From positions 1 to 64,000 of the forward strand of contig DATGJP010000072.1 in assembly GCA_035295125.1 (NCBI GenBank): 64,000 nucleotides of DNA, written 5' to 3'. Positions within the stretch are counted from its first letter, which is position 1; every line of letters begins with the position of its first letter. This DNA comes from JAICMB01 sp035295125. GTDB lineage: Bacteria > Acidobacteriota > Terriglobia > Bryobacterales > Bryobacteraceae. Below are positions 25,149-34,146 of this stretch, in pieces. The notes beneath the pieces were generated by a model, which was given only the letters and a program-made list of their open reading frames with translations, had not been told where the DNA came from and did not search any database. The position numbers were made by a program, and so were the translations under genes.

Positions 25149-26663
25149 TCAGTACTTCCACAACCTGCGAATCTCGTCGCTGTTTCCGTCTGGAGCGGCG
25201 GCGAAGTGAATGACCTTTCCCAGCGAGGCGATCTCGTCCTCACCAAAATGATGGTCGAGCAGGTGCCGTTGAAAGAGATGTTCGTGCACCGCTGGCAGAT
25301 TGTCTGAGAACCGCGACTCCAGAACATGCAAACGCGAGTCCAGGTAGTACACGATGCCCCCGTTCTCGGGTATCGGGGTTTCGAAAAGGATTCGGTGCTC
25401 GGAATTCACACTGAGCCTGACGGGGACGGGGAGCATGCCCATCACGCGGGCGGCGTCCGGCAGTGGGAAGAGTACGTAAGCACGCTCCCCGCCTCCGGTG
25501 AGTGGCAGGAAATGATCGCTTGGGAGCACGAAGCCGCGCCTGCCGTTTGAAAACGGGAGATTCAGCATCGCCAGTGCCGAGTGCCCGAGACCCTGGCCGG
25601 GATTGTTGACGGCTCCTAACAAAACCTCGTTTTGGCCATCGCCGTCGATGTCATGGATCACGCATTCGTAAATGCTGCCCGGGTGCCAGTATTCCTGGTA
25701 GAGATGGCCCGTCCCGGCGTCGAGAAGGGCAACCTGCGCGGGATACCAGAGATAGTGGTTGGCTACTGTCAGAATGTATGGCTTGCCGGAAATTCGAACC
25801 GTCCGGATAAACCGCCCGCGATAGTTTGCCTCGAAGTCTCTTCCGGCGAAGCTGGTCGACCGGCCCAGGTGATGTTGCCAGCGGAGGCGTCCGGTGTCAT
25901 CAAAGCACATCAGCGACCCCCCCTCGGTCGAATTTGACGGCAGGAAGTTGAAGAGCACTTCTTTGCGCCCATCGCCGTCGATATCGTCGATCAAAACCTT
26001 CTCGCGCACGATCTCGTCGACCTCGGTGTCGAAGGGCGCGAACGTCTTCTTCCAGCAAAGCTTCCCTTGCGCCGTCAGCACCTGCAGGGTGGCGCCTTCC
26101 AGCTTCCAGGTGCCGGGTTGCAGGTGCCGGCGGGGGAAGACGCCGGTCAGCCACAGGGTCATGGTACATATGAGCAGCAGTCCGGTTCCGGCGGCGCCCT
26201 CCCAGAGCCACGCGCGCCGAGCGGTCTTCGCCGCACTGGGGGCTGGCGACCCCTTCCCGTTATGACTGTGAAAGACCGGGACGTATCCGCCCTTGGGAAT
26301 TTCGATCCGTACCGGGTCCGACTCGCCCGCGCCCTGGTAGTAAACCGCAAGTTGCTGGCGTAACCGGCGTGCCTCCACCCGCACGATGGTGTCCATGCGG
26401 GTGTCGAAGGTCGAAGGACGGTCGAACACTGCTAACGCGACGTTGTATTCCTTGATCTGCTCCGGGTGCCCGGCGAGTGCGGTTTCGGACACATAGGACA
26501 GAAACCGTTGCAGCCGTTTCGAGTTGTTGAAGCCCTCACTCGCGAGCACGCGAGCTACCGCATCCGCGATGGCCTGCGCGGAGAGGTCGTCTGATCCCCT
26601 CTCAGAGTTCACAGATCGATCCGGCTTCAGTCTAGCGCCTGTCGAATACCTCGGCAAGGCCAC
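25149..26663 (-). CDS. Membrane FG-GAP protein with conserved acidobacterial N-terminal domain
   Basis: A 504-residue protein in three parts. Residues about 28-135 form a conserved domain seen at the N-terminus of many acidobacterial sensors (SEGF..S.RLQRFLSYV, IKEYNVALAVFDRP, IVRVEARRLRQQL, IPKGGYVPVF). Its last strand resembles the wing of OmpR/CadC winged-helix domains. One membrane helix lies near 155-180. The outer part is rich in beta-strands with two DIDGDG calcium loops of FG-GAP/VCBS type (DIDGDGRKEVLF, DIDGDGQNEVLL), so a beta-propeller is probable. The layout is like CadC: DNA-binding, one helix, outer sensor. The start is uncertain. GTG 26663 is used here and GTG 26612 is equally possible. 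Confidence 0.75.
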   Translation of the reverse strand: MALPRYSTGARLKPDRSVNSERGSDDLSAQAIADAVARVLASEGFNNSKRLQRFLSYVSETALAGHPEQIKEYNVALAVFDRPSTFDTRMDTIVRVEARRLRQQLAVYYQGAGESDPVRIEIPKGGYVPVFHSHNGKGSPAPSAAKTARRAWLWEGAAGTGLLLICTMTLWLTGVFPRRHLQPGTWKLEGATLQVLTAQGKLCWKKTFAPFDTEVDEIVREKVLIDDIDGDGRKEVLFNFLPSNSTEGGSLMCFDDTGRLRWQHHLGRSTSFAGRDFEANYRGRFIRTVRISGKPYILTVANHYLWYPAQVALLDAGTGHLYQEYWHPGSIYECVIHDIDGDGQNEVLLGAVNNPGQGLGHSALAMLNLPFSNGRRGFVLPSDHFLPLTGGGERAYVLFPLPDAARVMGMLPVPVRLSVNSEHRILFETPIPENGGIVYYLDSRLHVLESRFSDNLPAVHEHLFQRHLLDHHFGEDEIASLGKVIHFAAAPDGNSDEIRRLWKY

Positions 26664-26732
26664 GTACAGTACGGTGACTCACGGTGAGTTACTGTCAGGA
26701 TCGCGACGCTAGGCGTAGGCTCAGACCAGTAA

Positions 26733-26750
26733 GGCAGCCCCGCGGCTGCC
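26733..26750. repeat. Palindrome GGCAGCC-CCGC-GGCTGCC
   Basis: A seven-base-pair stem in the divergent promoter gap, 17 bases before the ATG at 26767. At this position it would lie in the 5' leader of the large surface-protein gene and could hinder or regulate translation. It may equally be another member of the intergenic repeat set. Confidence 0.45.
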
Positions 26751-26766
26751 GGATCGGGGAATCCCT

Positions 26767-29700
26767 ATGCGCAAGTGTCTGGTTCTTGTCCTGTTCGCCC
26801 TGTTCTTCGCGGCAGCAGCGCGGTCCGATAACAACACGCGCTCCAAATGGACGATTAATGTTTCCGAGGGTGGGTTGTCGCCGGCGCCCGCGGTCGCGGA
26901 CGATCAGGCCGAGATCGCCGTGGTGGGGTCCACGGTGCATGTCATCTGGGTGGCCGATGATCCGTCGTCGGGCGGGGTCAGCAAGAGCGTGATCTGGTAT
27001 CGAAGGTCGCGCGACAACGGCAAGACCTGGGAGCCGCGGGTGCAATTGGCGGTGGATCGTAACTTGAGCAGCGAGTACCTGGCGAGCCGGCGGTTGGCCG
27101 TGGATAATAACAACGTCGTCCATGTCGCGTGGGCCAGTACGCCAGCCGACGACACCTGGAAAGGCACGCTACAGTACCGCCGTTCGCCCGATGGCGGCAC
27201 GACCTGGGATGCGGTCAGGACGCTCTACAACACCAATGCCTGGGCGATGTGGACGCATTTCGTCATCACATCCACGGATGGTGTTAAGACGAGCATCGGA
27301 TTCGTGGTGAGCTCGGACCGGGCGGCCTCCAATTACATCATGTTGCTCACCACTGCGGACGGCGGTTTGAGCTTTTCCTCGACCAGCGTGTTCGGCACCG
27401 CTACTTCCGAGGGCCATTATTTGCTCGATATGAAGCGGGCGGGCGACAGGACCTACGTGATGCATTCGGGAGTCACGGATCTTTACATGGGATTCGCCAT
27501 AGACTACGTCTCCGTAATATCGGATTCGGGTTCGACGATTGGTTCACATACGATTTCCTTTGCCCTGTCCGACGGGACACATCACGGGCTGATCTGGCAG
27601 AACTATGAGTACACACCCAAGCTTGCGGTAGCCGGGAGCAAGGCGTATGCGGTGTTTACGGGTCCTGATACCAGCGGAGTGCCGCGGGCGTTTATGCGAC
27701 GCCTGTACAACTACGGCGCATCGCTGGATCCCACGATTATTGTCTCGGGCGACGACCCGGACAGCAATAAAGTGGTAGGCGGTGAGGTATCCGTTGCGGC
27801 GAATGACGCATACGCATTCATGGTTTATCGCCTGCAATACACGGACAGGATCTATCTGCGGCGGTATAGCGAGGTGAGCCAAGCACCGCTAGCCGCGCAA
27901 CAGTTGACGAATGCGGCTTATTACTTCCGGGGCGGAAGCAACCCGACAATCATGGCGGGGGCGGGCCAGTCAGTCTTTGTGATGTGGCAGGCGCCGACGC
28001 TCACCTACTCCACCGATTCGTTCAACACGCGGGTCATGCCGGTACTGGATTATCCGTTCGACGCCATGAACTCAGCGAATCGAATGAAGACGGCGCTCGG
28101 TTCGGATGGCGTCGTGCACTGGGTGGTCGACGGCGGGTTCAGCGGAGGCCTTCACGATCAGGATGTGTTCTATGGACGTTGGGCTCCCGCAGCGGCTCCC
28201 GGCAGTGCTAATAAGGCGCTGTCCTTGAGCAGTTCGCGCAGCGACTTGCGCTGGGACCTCATGCAGGTTCCTTCGGGTGATGCCACTACCAATTTCAAAA
28301 CGGCTATGACGCTGGCGGCTTGGGTTCAAGTGAACGCCGGCGGGGATACTACGGGTTCGAGCGATGTGCTGCAACCGATCGTGATGAAGCGGGAGTCGGT
28401 CTGGGAATATAGCGGGTATATGCTGGCCACTCATCACCCCGCACCCAGCCGGATTCCCACGGCTGCGATCGCGACGTCCGTGAACACGTACTGGGTGGAG
28501 CCTCCATCGGGGCAGTCGATTCTCACGGAGGGTCAGTGGTACCACCTGGCGTTCACCTACGATTCGGCGGCGGCCGGCAACAACTTCAAGCTCTATGTGA
28601 ACGGCAACATGGTCGGGCAGTCCGCGGCCTCGGGGCAGTTGGCAACCGGCGATGGTGGACTTTTTGTCGGCCAGTTCGGCAACTGGGTGATCGACGATTT
28701 GAGCCTTTGGAACAGGGCCCTGTCGCAGAGTGAGATTAACGCCATCAAGGGGGCGCCGCTGACCGGATCGGAATCGGGGCTGGCGCTCTACTTCAACTTC
28801 GACGACACCACTCGCGCTTTGAACAATCCGGCGGTCAGCGGGAATCTGCTTTTCCAGGAGAGCTTCGTGGCGTCGACTGCGCCGCCTGCCGTCGGACCTC
28901 CGTGCACCTTTTCCGTTACGGGTCCGGTGCCGAATCCGATTCCTGCAGCGGGTGGAACGGCAACCGTCACCGTAACCGTGACGGCTGGAAACAGCTGCAC
29001 GTGGTCGGTGACGAATTATCCAACCTGGGTTCAGCAGCCGACGCCGCCCAGCGGGACGGGTTCGGGGACGGTCAGCTTTACGGTGGCGGCCAATTCGGGA
29101 AGTTCGTCGCGTTCGGGATCGATCACGGTCGCCGGGCAGACGATTACAATTGCGCAGGCTGCGCCCGGCATTACTCTGTTGAATGCCGTCACGCTCACGT
29201 CGCTCGATTCCCGGCCCACCGGATGTTCAAGCTTCCCGCCCTCTGTGACTTCGTTTGCGACGACCGACGCGATGGTGGTGCTTGCGATTACGGTTTCGGG
29301 CCAGCAGGTGGGAGACATCGCACGGGTCGACTACATCATGCCGAGCGGCGATGTCTACGCTCCGCCAAGCGGTCCGTGGAGCCCCGTGGACGCATATGGC
29401 GCGAGCCTGTCCTGTTATCACTTCTGGGACACCGCCTTCACAATCGCCGGCACGTCAGTAGCGTCGATGCCGGGAATCTGGAAGGCGAAAGTCACCTGGA
29501 ACGGCGCCCCGTTGGTGACTTTGTCGTTTACGGTTGGGCAAGGTTCCGCTGGAGCCCGATTCGTGCCGGTGACTCCCTGCCGGGTAGTGGACACGCGGAA
29601 TCCGAACGGTTCGTTCGGCGGCCCGATTCTCGGCGGCAATACGAAACGCAGCATTGCGGTTCCTTCAAGTTCGTGTAACATACCAGCCACCGCTAAGGCG

Positions 29701-30687
29701 TACTCGCTTAATGTGACGGTGGTGCCGTCGGGTGGGCTCGGGTACCTTACGCTTTGGCCGACCGGGCAGGCACAGCCGCTGGTGTCGACGTTGAATTCGA
29801 TGGACGGTAGGATTCTTGCGAATGCGGCGATTGTTCCGGCAGGCACCAACGGGTCGATCGATGTGTATGCCACCGATGCTACGCACGTGATCCTGGACAT
29901 CAACGGGTACTTCGATTCCGGCAACGCGAGCGCTTTGCCGTTCTTTGGGATCACGCCGTGCCGGGTTGCGGATACGCGCGCAATGTCGGGAGCATTCGGG
30001 CCTCCCGCAATGGGCGGCGGCCAGGAGCGCAGCTTCCCGGTTCCATCGAGCACTTGCGGGATTCCCGGTTCCGCGCAGGCCTATTCGCTGAATACGACGG
30101 TGGTGCCGCGCCAGACGTTGTCGTACCTGACGCTGTTCCCAACCGGCCAGGCGCGTCCTGTGGTGTCGACCTTGAATTCAATGGACGGCCGCGTGGTGGC
30201 GAATGCTGCTCTTTTACCGTCAGGCTCCAACGGCGCGATTAGTGCCTATGTAACGGATACTACGGATGTCATTTTGGACGCGAACGGATACTTCGCGGTG
30301 GCCGGGTCGGGGACGCCGCTGTCGTTTTATCCTGTGACTCCGTGCCGGGTGGCGGATACTCGCAATCCAACCGGTATGTTTGGCGGACCATTCATTGCTG
30401 CCGGTGGGACTCGCAGCTTCAACGTGACGCAGAGCGCCTGCGGTATTCCGGCAACCGCTAAGGCTTATTCGCTCAACGTGACTGTCGTGCCGCGCGGGCC
30501 TCTGGGATACCTGTCGATCTGGCCTTCGGACCAGGCGCAGCCTTACGTCTCGACGCTGAACTCGATGCAGGGGGCGATTGTGGCAAATGCGGCCATCGTG
30601 CCGGCTTCCGTGCTGGGGATGATTAGCGTTTTCGTCTCGGATGCGGCGGATGTGATTTTGGATATCAACGGGTATTTCGCGCCGTAG
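26767..30687 (+). CDS. Large secreted BNR / LamG / BACON protein with three C-terminal repeats
   Basis: A 1306-residue exported protein with a signal peptide (MRKCLVLVLFALFFAAAARS). Residues 25-460 form a sialidase-type propeller with Asp-box motifs (SRDNGKTWEPR, SPDGGTTWD). Residues about 490-680 form a LamG/concanavalin-like domain (TLAAWVQVN, WYHLAFTYDSA, FKLYVNGNMVGQS, IDDLSLWNRALSQSEI). A BACON-type domain follows near 700-790 (NSCTWSVTNYPTWVQ, TVAANSGSSSRSGSITVAGQTITIAQ), then an Ig-like segment. Three tandem repeats of about 125 residues start near 932, 1057 and 1185, each opening with TPCRV.DTR and ending in VILD.NGYF. No sortase or anchoring motif is seen. It is probably a surface or matrix glycan-binding protein. 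Enzymatic activity cannot be claimed. Confidence 0.85.
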   Translation: MRKCLVLVLFALFFAAAARSDNNTRSKWTINVSEGGLSPAPAVADDQAEIAVVGSTVHVIWVADDPSSGGVSKSVIWYRRSRDNGKTWEPRVQLAVDRNLSSEYLASRRLAVDNNNVVHVAWASTPADDTWKGTLQYRRSPDGGTTWDAVRTLYNTNAWAMWTHFVITSTDGVKTSIGFVVSSDRAASNYIMLLTTADGGLSFSSTSVFGTATSEGHYLLDMKRAGDRTYVMHSGVTDLYMGFAIDYVSVISDSGSTIGSHTISFALSDGTHHGLIWQNYEYTPKLAVAGSKAYAVFTGPDTSGVPRAFMRRLYNYGASLDPTIIVSGDDPDSNKVVGGEVSVAANDAYAFMVYRLQYTDRIYLRRYSEVSQAPLAAQQLTNAAYYFRGGSNPTIMAGAGQSVFVMWQAPTLTYSTDSFNTRVMPVLDYPFDAMNSANRMKTALGSDGVVHWVVDGGFSGGLHDQDVFYGRWAPAAAPGSANKALSLSSSRSDLRWDLMQVPSGDATTNFKTAMTLAAWVQVNAGGDTTGSSDVLQPIVMKRESVWEYSGYMLATHHPAPSRIPTAAIATSVNTYWVEPPSGQSILTEGQWYHLAFTYDSAAAGNNFKLYVNGNMVGQSAASGQLATGDGGLFVGQFGNWVIDDLSLWNRALSQSEINAIKGAPLTGSESGLALYFNFDDTTRALNNPAVSGNLLFQESFVASTAPPAVGPPCTFSVTGPVPNPIPAAGGTATVTVTVTAGNSCTWSVTNYPTWVQQPTPPSGTGSGTVSFTVAANSGSSSRSGSITVAGQTITIAQAAPGITLLNAVTLTSLDSRPTGCSSFPPSVTSFATTDAMVVLAITVSGQQVGDIARVDYIMPSGDVYAPPSGPWSPVDAYGASLSCYHFWDTAFTIAGTSVASMPGIWKAKVTWNGAPLVTLSFTVGQGSAGARFVPVTPCRVVDTRNPNGSFGGPILGGNTKRSIAVPSSSCNIPATAKAYSLNVTVVPSGGLGYLTLWPTGQAQPLVSTLNSMDGRILANAAIVPAGTNGSIDVYATDATHVILDINGYFDSGNASALPFFGITPCRVADTRAMSGAFGPPAMGGGQERSFPVPSSTCGIPGSAQAYSLNTTVVPRQTLSYLTLFPTGQARPVVSTLNSMDGRVVANAALLPSGSNGAISAYVTDTTDVILDANGYFAVAGSGTPLSFYPVTPCRVADTRNPTGMFGGPFIAAGGTRSFNVTQSACGIPATAKAYSLNVTVVPRGPLGYLSIWPSDQAQPYVSTLNSMQGAIVANAAIVPASVLGMISVFVSDAADVILDINGYFAP
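29563..30684 (+). repeat. Three tandem ~125-codon repeats in the surface protein
   Basis: The repeat units start near 29563, 29938 and 30322. Each has TPCRV.DTR, a second cysteine with C.IP..A.AYSLN.TVVP, then YLT.(W/F)PTGQA.P.VSTLNSM.G...ANAA and VILD.NGYF. The two conserved cysteines per unit suggest a disulfide. The units differ at many codons, so the duplication is old rather than an assembly artefact. Confidence 0.85.
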
Positions 30688-30750
30688 GTTCTTCACTCAC
30701 GCACTGCAAGCCCGGCACATCAAACACTCGGCTTCGAGATTTGGTCTTTG

Positions 30751-30791
30751 CTTCCAAAGGCAGGCGGAATGCCTGCTCCACCCTTCCACAG
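30751..30791. repeat. REP-like palindrome, GTGGAAGGGTGG family
   Basis: Read on the minus strand it is TGTGGAAGGGTGGAGCAGGC followed by ATTCCGCCTGCC and TTTGGAAGC. This matches, with a few changes, the two arms at 40413-40452 and 40556-40595. It lies in the 158-base gap between the convergent surface-protein and chitinase genes, which holds nothing else recognisable. Confidence 0.65.
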
Positions 30792-30845
30792 GATCCAAAA
30801 ATCCGGTGTCGCAGGAAGGTACAGGCTGCAGGGGCGCAGTGCTAC

Positions 30846-31928
30846 TCACAAGCCTTTCGCCAAGGTGCGCACGAGCGTGCCTCGCGGGTCGTCCCCGCTA
30901 AGCTCCCAGAACATGGCTCCCCGGAGATGATGCTTCTTCACGTACGCGGCTTTTCTTGCCATGGACTCCGGGTCGTCGTAGGACCAGAAAACACCGCTCG
31001 AGGGGTTGTAAATCCACTGCGTCCCCGTTTCCGGGTCGCGATAGCGGGTGAATCCGGAAAGCCGGGCGAGCACCTTGTAGGTATCGGCGCCGGGTTCGTA
31101 CGTGCCCGGGGCCGGCCCAGTGGAGGTCTGGAGCAAGCCGTGGTTCCTGGCGGGAACGCCTTGCCATCCGCGACCGTAGAACGGCATACCCAGAACCAAT
31201 TTATTCGCGGGCACGCCTCCCTTCTCATAACCTCGCACCGTGGATTCGATGGAGGGCAGGGGAGCGAGATGATTCGTAGTCTTGTCCCATGCCCCGTTGT
31301 AGTCGTAGGTCATCAGGTTGATGAAATCGAGGAATGGCGGGATTCGCTCGAGGTCGATTTTCGAATAATGCTGCTCACCGGCGGGCGCTGCGATCGTCAA
31401 CAGGAAGTGGCGGTGGCGCTTCTTCCCCTCGCTATCGAGTTGGTGCCGAAACTCGATCAGCAGGCTGGTGAAATTCTCGGTGTCGGCCGCGTCAGGGTAT
31501 TCCCAATCGATGTCGATTCCGTCAAACAGGTCGCCATCGAGGAACATCGCGATGCAGGACATCGCGGTGATGGACCGCAGGGCAGGTGTTGCGGCCACCC
31601 TCGAAAAACTGTTCGAAAGCGCGTAGCCCCCAAGCGAAATGAGGATCTTCAGATTGGGGTGCCGTTTCTTCAGCGCCCGCAGTTCGTCGAAGTTGCGCCT
31701 ATCCGCGGCTGGGTCGGTACTTTCGCAGTGGCCGGCGGGCGAAACGGTGGCGAAAGCATATAACAAATGCGTCAGCTTCGCAGCCGAGCCGCTGGTTTCG
31801 ATGTTCCTCACCGCGTATCCGCGTGCGGGTCCCCACTGCGTGAAGTAGCCGGCGAGAACGTGCTTTTCGGCGGCTAGCGGCATGGCGCACACGGCCCCGA
31901 GCAGGAGCACAGCGGGAATTCTGGGCAC
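30846..31928 (-). CDS. Secreted glycoside hydrolase family 18 (chitinase-like)
   Basis: A 360-residue enzyme with a signal peptide (residues 1-20). The GH18 barrel is complete: strand 3 LKILISLGGYALS, and the catalytic DxxDxDxE motif as D136, D139, D141 and E143 in DGIDIDWEYP. The substrate-positioning FINLMTYDYNGAWD follows, then LVLGMPFYGRGW and the final GAMFWELSGDD. E143 would be the proton donor in substrate-assisted hydrolysis of beta-1,4-N-acetylglucosamine chains. No chitin-binding module is attached. It probably degrades chitin or related glycans outside the inner membrane. It is divergent from the S41 peptidase gene, with about 70 bases between them. Confidence 0.95.
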   Translation of the reverse strand: MPRIPAVLLLGAVCAMPLAAEKHVLAGYFTQWGPARGYAVRNIETSGSAAKLTHLLYAFATVSPAGHCESTDPAADRRNFDELRALKKRHPNLKILISLGGYALSNSFSRVAATPALRSITAMSCIAMFLDGDLFDGIDIDWEYPDAADTENFTSLLIEFRHQLDSEGKKRHRHFLLTIAAPAGEQHYSKIDLERIPPFLDFINLMTYDYNGAWDKTTNHLAPLPSIESTVRGYEKGGVPANKLVLGMPFYGRGWQGVPARNHGLLQTSTGPAPGTYEPGADTYKVLARLSGFTRYRDPETGTQWIYNPSSGVFWSYDDPESMARKAAYVKKHHLRGAMFWELSGDDPRGTLVRTLAKGL

Positions 31929-31996
31929 ACCTCAATTTTAGGGTCTGGACAGCGGGAACAAATTCCCGACGCTTGCCGTCTAAGATTGCCGTCGTG

Positions 31997-33055
31997 ATGA
32001 AGACTGTTCTGATGATTGTGTTGGGGAGCGCGGCCCTGCTGGGGCAAGGGCCGGGCCCCGGTCCCGACATGACGATCGATGCGGGCACGCGAACCGCCGT
32101 CATCGATGGCGCGTTGAAAGCGCTGGAGGAGAACTACGTATTTCCCGAGTCCGCGAAAAAGATGGCGGAGGCCATTCGCGCCCGGCAGCAGCGCAAAGAA
32201 TACGACGCGATCACGAGCGCTCGTCAGTTCGCAGACATTCTGACGGAACAGCTTCGGGACGTGAGTCATGACAAACACCTGCGCGTCGCATACAGCTCCG
32301 ACGTGCTGCCCGCGGATCGCGGCGGTCCGCCGCCTCCCGACGAAGTAGAGCGTATGCGGGCGTTCGGCGCGCGCGTTAATTTCGGTTTTGAGAAGGTGGA
32401 GCGGCTGGAGGGCAACATCGGATATCTTGACCTGCGCGGATTTCTTCCGGCGAGGCTGGCCGGCGATACGGTCGCTGCGGCGATGAACCTGCTCGCGAAC
32501 ACAGAGTGTCTGATCATCGATTTGCGTCAGAATGGCGGCGGCGACCCGGCGGAGGTTGCCTTGATTGCGAGCTACCTGTTTGGAACCGATCCGGTGCATC
32601 TCAATGACCTCTATTGGCGGCCCACCAACGAAACTCACCAATGGTGGACATCAGCATGGGTTCCAGGACGCCGGCTCACGGGAAAAGATGTTTACATCCT
32701 GACGAGCAGCCGCACGTTCTCCGCCGCGGAGGAGTTCACATATGACCTTAAGAACCTGAAGCGCGCCACGGTTATCGGAGAGACGACGGGCGGTGGGGCG
32801 CATCCCGGCGGACCTCGACGCATCAACGACCATTTCTTCGTGAACGTGCCGTCGGGCCGGGCTATCAATCCGGTCACAAAGACGGACTGGGAAGGGAAGG
32901 GCGTAGAACCGGACGTCAAGGTTCCGGCCGAGCAGGCTCTTAAGACAGCGCACCTGATGGCATTAGAGAAGGAGTTGGCAACCTTGAAGGATCCGGGGCC
33001 CAAAGCGGAGGTCAGCGCCGCAATACAGAAACTCAAGAAAGAGCTGGGACGATGA
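31997..33055 (+). CDS. Secreted S41-family peptidase (CPP/IRBP type)
   Basis: About 352 residues from ATG 31997, with a signal peptide (MKTVLMIVLGSAALLGQ). The N-terminal helical part (GALKALEENYVFPESAKKMAEAI) is the tricorn/IRBP-type S41 start. The core has GYLDLRGF and LIIDLRQNGGGD, and the nucleophile region SSRTFSAAEEFTYDLKNLKRATVIGETTGGGA, giving the catalytic Ser in TFSAAE with a downstream Lys. No PDZ domain is present, as in the IRBP-like subgroup. It would act in the periplasm on unknown peptides. The following gene overlaps its stop by four bases. Confidence 0.9.
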   Translation: MKTVLMIVLGSAALLGQGPGPGPDMTIDAGTRTAVIDGALKALEENYVFPESAKKMAEAIRARQQRKEYDAITSARQFADILTEQLRDVSHDKHLRVAYSSDVLPADRGGPPPPDEVERMRAFGARVNFGFEKVERLEGNIGYLDLRGFLPARLAGDTVAAAMNLLANTECLIIDLRQNGGGDPAEVALIASYLFGTDPVHLNDLYWRPTNETHQWWTSAWVPGRRLTGKDVYILTSSRTFSAAEEFTYDLKNLKRATVIGETTGGGAHPGGPRRINDHFFVNVPSGRAINPVTKTDWEGKGVEPDVKVPAEQALKTAHLMALEKELATLKDPGPKAEVSAAIQKLKKELGR

Positions 33056-34125
33056 GACTCCTTCTGCTCGCCCTCGCCTGTTGCGCGGCTGCCCAGGACC
33101 GCGAGCCGAAACCTCAGCCGGCGAACGCTGCCGTTATTCGCGCTTTCGACACGCACAACATCGTGATGTTCGGGGAGTGGCATGCGTGCACGCAGGAGCA
33201 TGAATGGCTCAGGGCGTTTGTGAGTACGCCCGAATTTGCCGACCGGGTAGACGATATCGTGGTCGAGTTCGGAAATTCGCTGTATCAGAAATCGATCGAT
33301 CGCTACATCACGGGTGAGGCGGTTCCATTCGAACAGGCTCAGCAGGCGTGGCGCAACGTCGCCGGAGCCGTTGGGCCCCCATCGCCCGTGTATGAAGCAT
33401 TCTTCAAGGCGGTGCGCGCGGCAAACCTAAAACGAAAGGGCAAGCATCCATTGCGCGTTGTGCTGGGCGATCCTTATGCCGATTGGGACAAGATACAGGA
33501 TCGGGAAGACCTCGGTCCGTTCGTTGCCAACCGCGATTCCTGGTATGCACAGGTGGTTAAGGACGAGGTGCTGGCAAAAAATCACAGGGCTCTGCTCATT
33601 ATGGGTTGGGGACATTTCCTGCGGCGCAATGGCCCAGGCGCGATCGAGCAACAGCTCCGTGCGGCGGGAGCTAAGACGTATTTGGTCGTCTTTGGAACGA
33701 ATGCGGTGGGCGGTTACGATGACCTCGACAAGAGATTTGATAGCTGGCCCTTGCCGGCTCTCGCTGATCTACATGACGGCGGCTGGGTTGGCGATCTTCC
33801 CGCAATGCCTGTTCTGATGGGCGGGACGGCGCCTGCGAATGCGATGAAGCTGAAGGATGTTGCTGATGCCCTACTGTACGTTGCGCCCCGCGATGCTTTG
33901 ACTCAGCTTTTCATGCCGCGATCCGAGTTGGAGGGCACGGCATACGGTAAGGAAATTGCCCGCCGATATAAGATACAGACCGGCGGGGACATTGATTTCG
34001 CGCGGTCCCTGGATGAAGCGCCGGCGTTCGAACGGCCCCGGCCTGCGAGCGGCGGACCTCGGCCGCTCGGGGCGCCTCCCAAGAGCTTCCGCGATCCGCT
34101 GCCACCGCGACCGCCTTCCAAGTGA
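33052..34125 (+). CDS. Secreted ChaN/EreA-like protein
   Basis: A 357-residue exported protein with a short signal peptide (MRLLLLALACCAAAQ). The start of the domain, HNIVMFGEWHACTQEHEWL, resembles the G-E-x-H site of ChaN-like heme-binding and erythromycin-esterase-like proteins. LLIMGWGHFLRRNGPGAIEQQL near residue 185 is the second conserved histidine region. The C-terminal 40 residues are proline-rich and probably disordered. The family places it in the TIKI/ChaN/EreA fold, but the activity cannot be stated. It overlaps the S41 gene by four bases and is followed 21 bases later by an SDR gene. Confidence 0.65.
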   Translation: MRLLLLALACCAAAQDREPKPQPANAAVIRAFDTHNIVMFGEWHACTQEHEWLRAFVSTPEFADRVDDIVVEFGNSLYQKSIDRYITGEAVPFEQAQQAWRNVAGAVGPPSPVYEAFFKAVRAANLKRKGKHPLRVVLGDPYADWDKIQDREDLGPFVANRDSWYAQVVKDEVLAKNHRALLIMGWGHFLRRNGPGAIEQQLRAAGAKTYLVVFGTNAVGGYDDLDKRFDSWPLPALADLHDGGWVGDLPAMPVLMGGTAPANAMKLKDVADALLYVAPRDALTQLFMPRSELEGTAYGKEIARRYKIQTGGDIDFARSLDEAPAFERPRPASGGPRPLGAPPKSFRDPLPPRPPSK

Positions 34126-34146
34126 TCGGCGCTATACTCATGGTCC

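Noticed and set aside
30741..31763. Plus-strand open frame of 340 codons
   Set aside because: It is antisense to the GH18 gene, which has an intact DxxDxDxE motif. The translation looks random.
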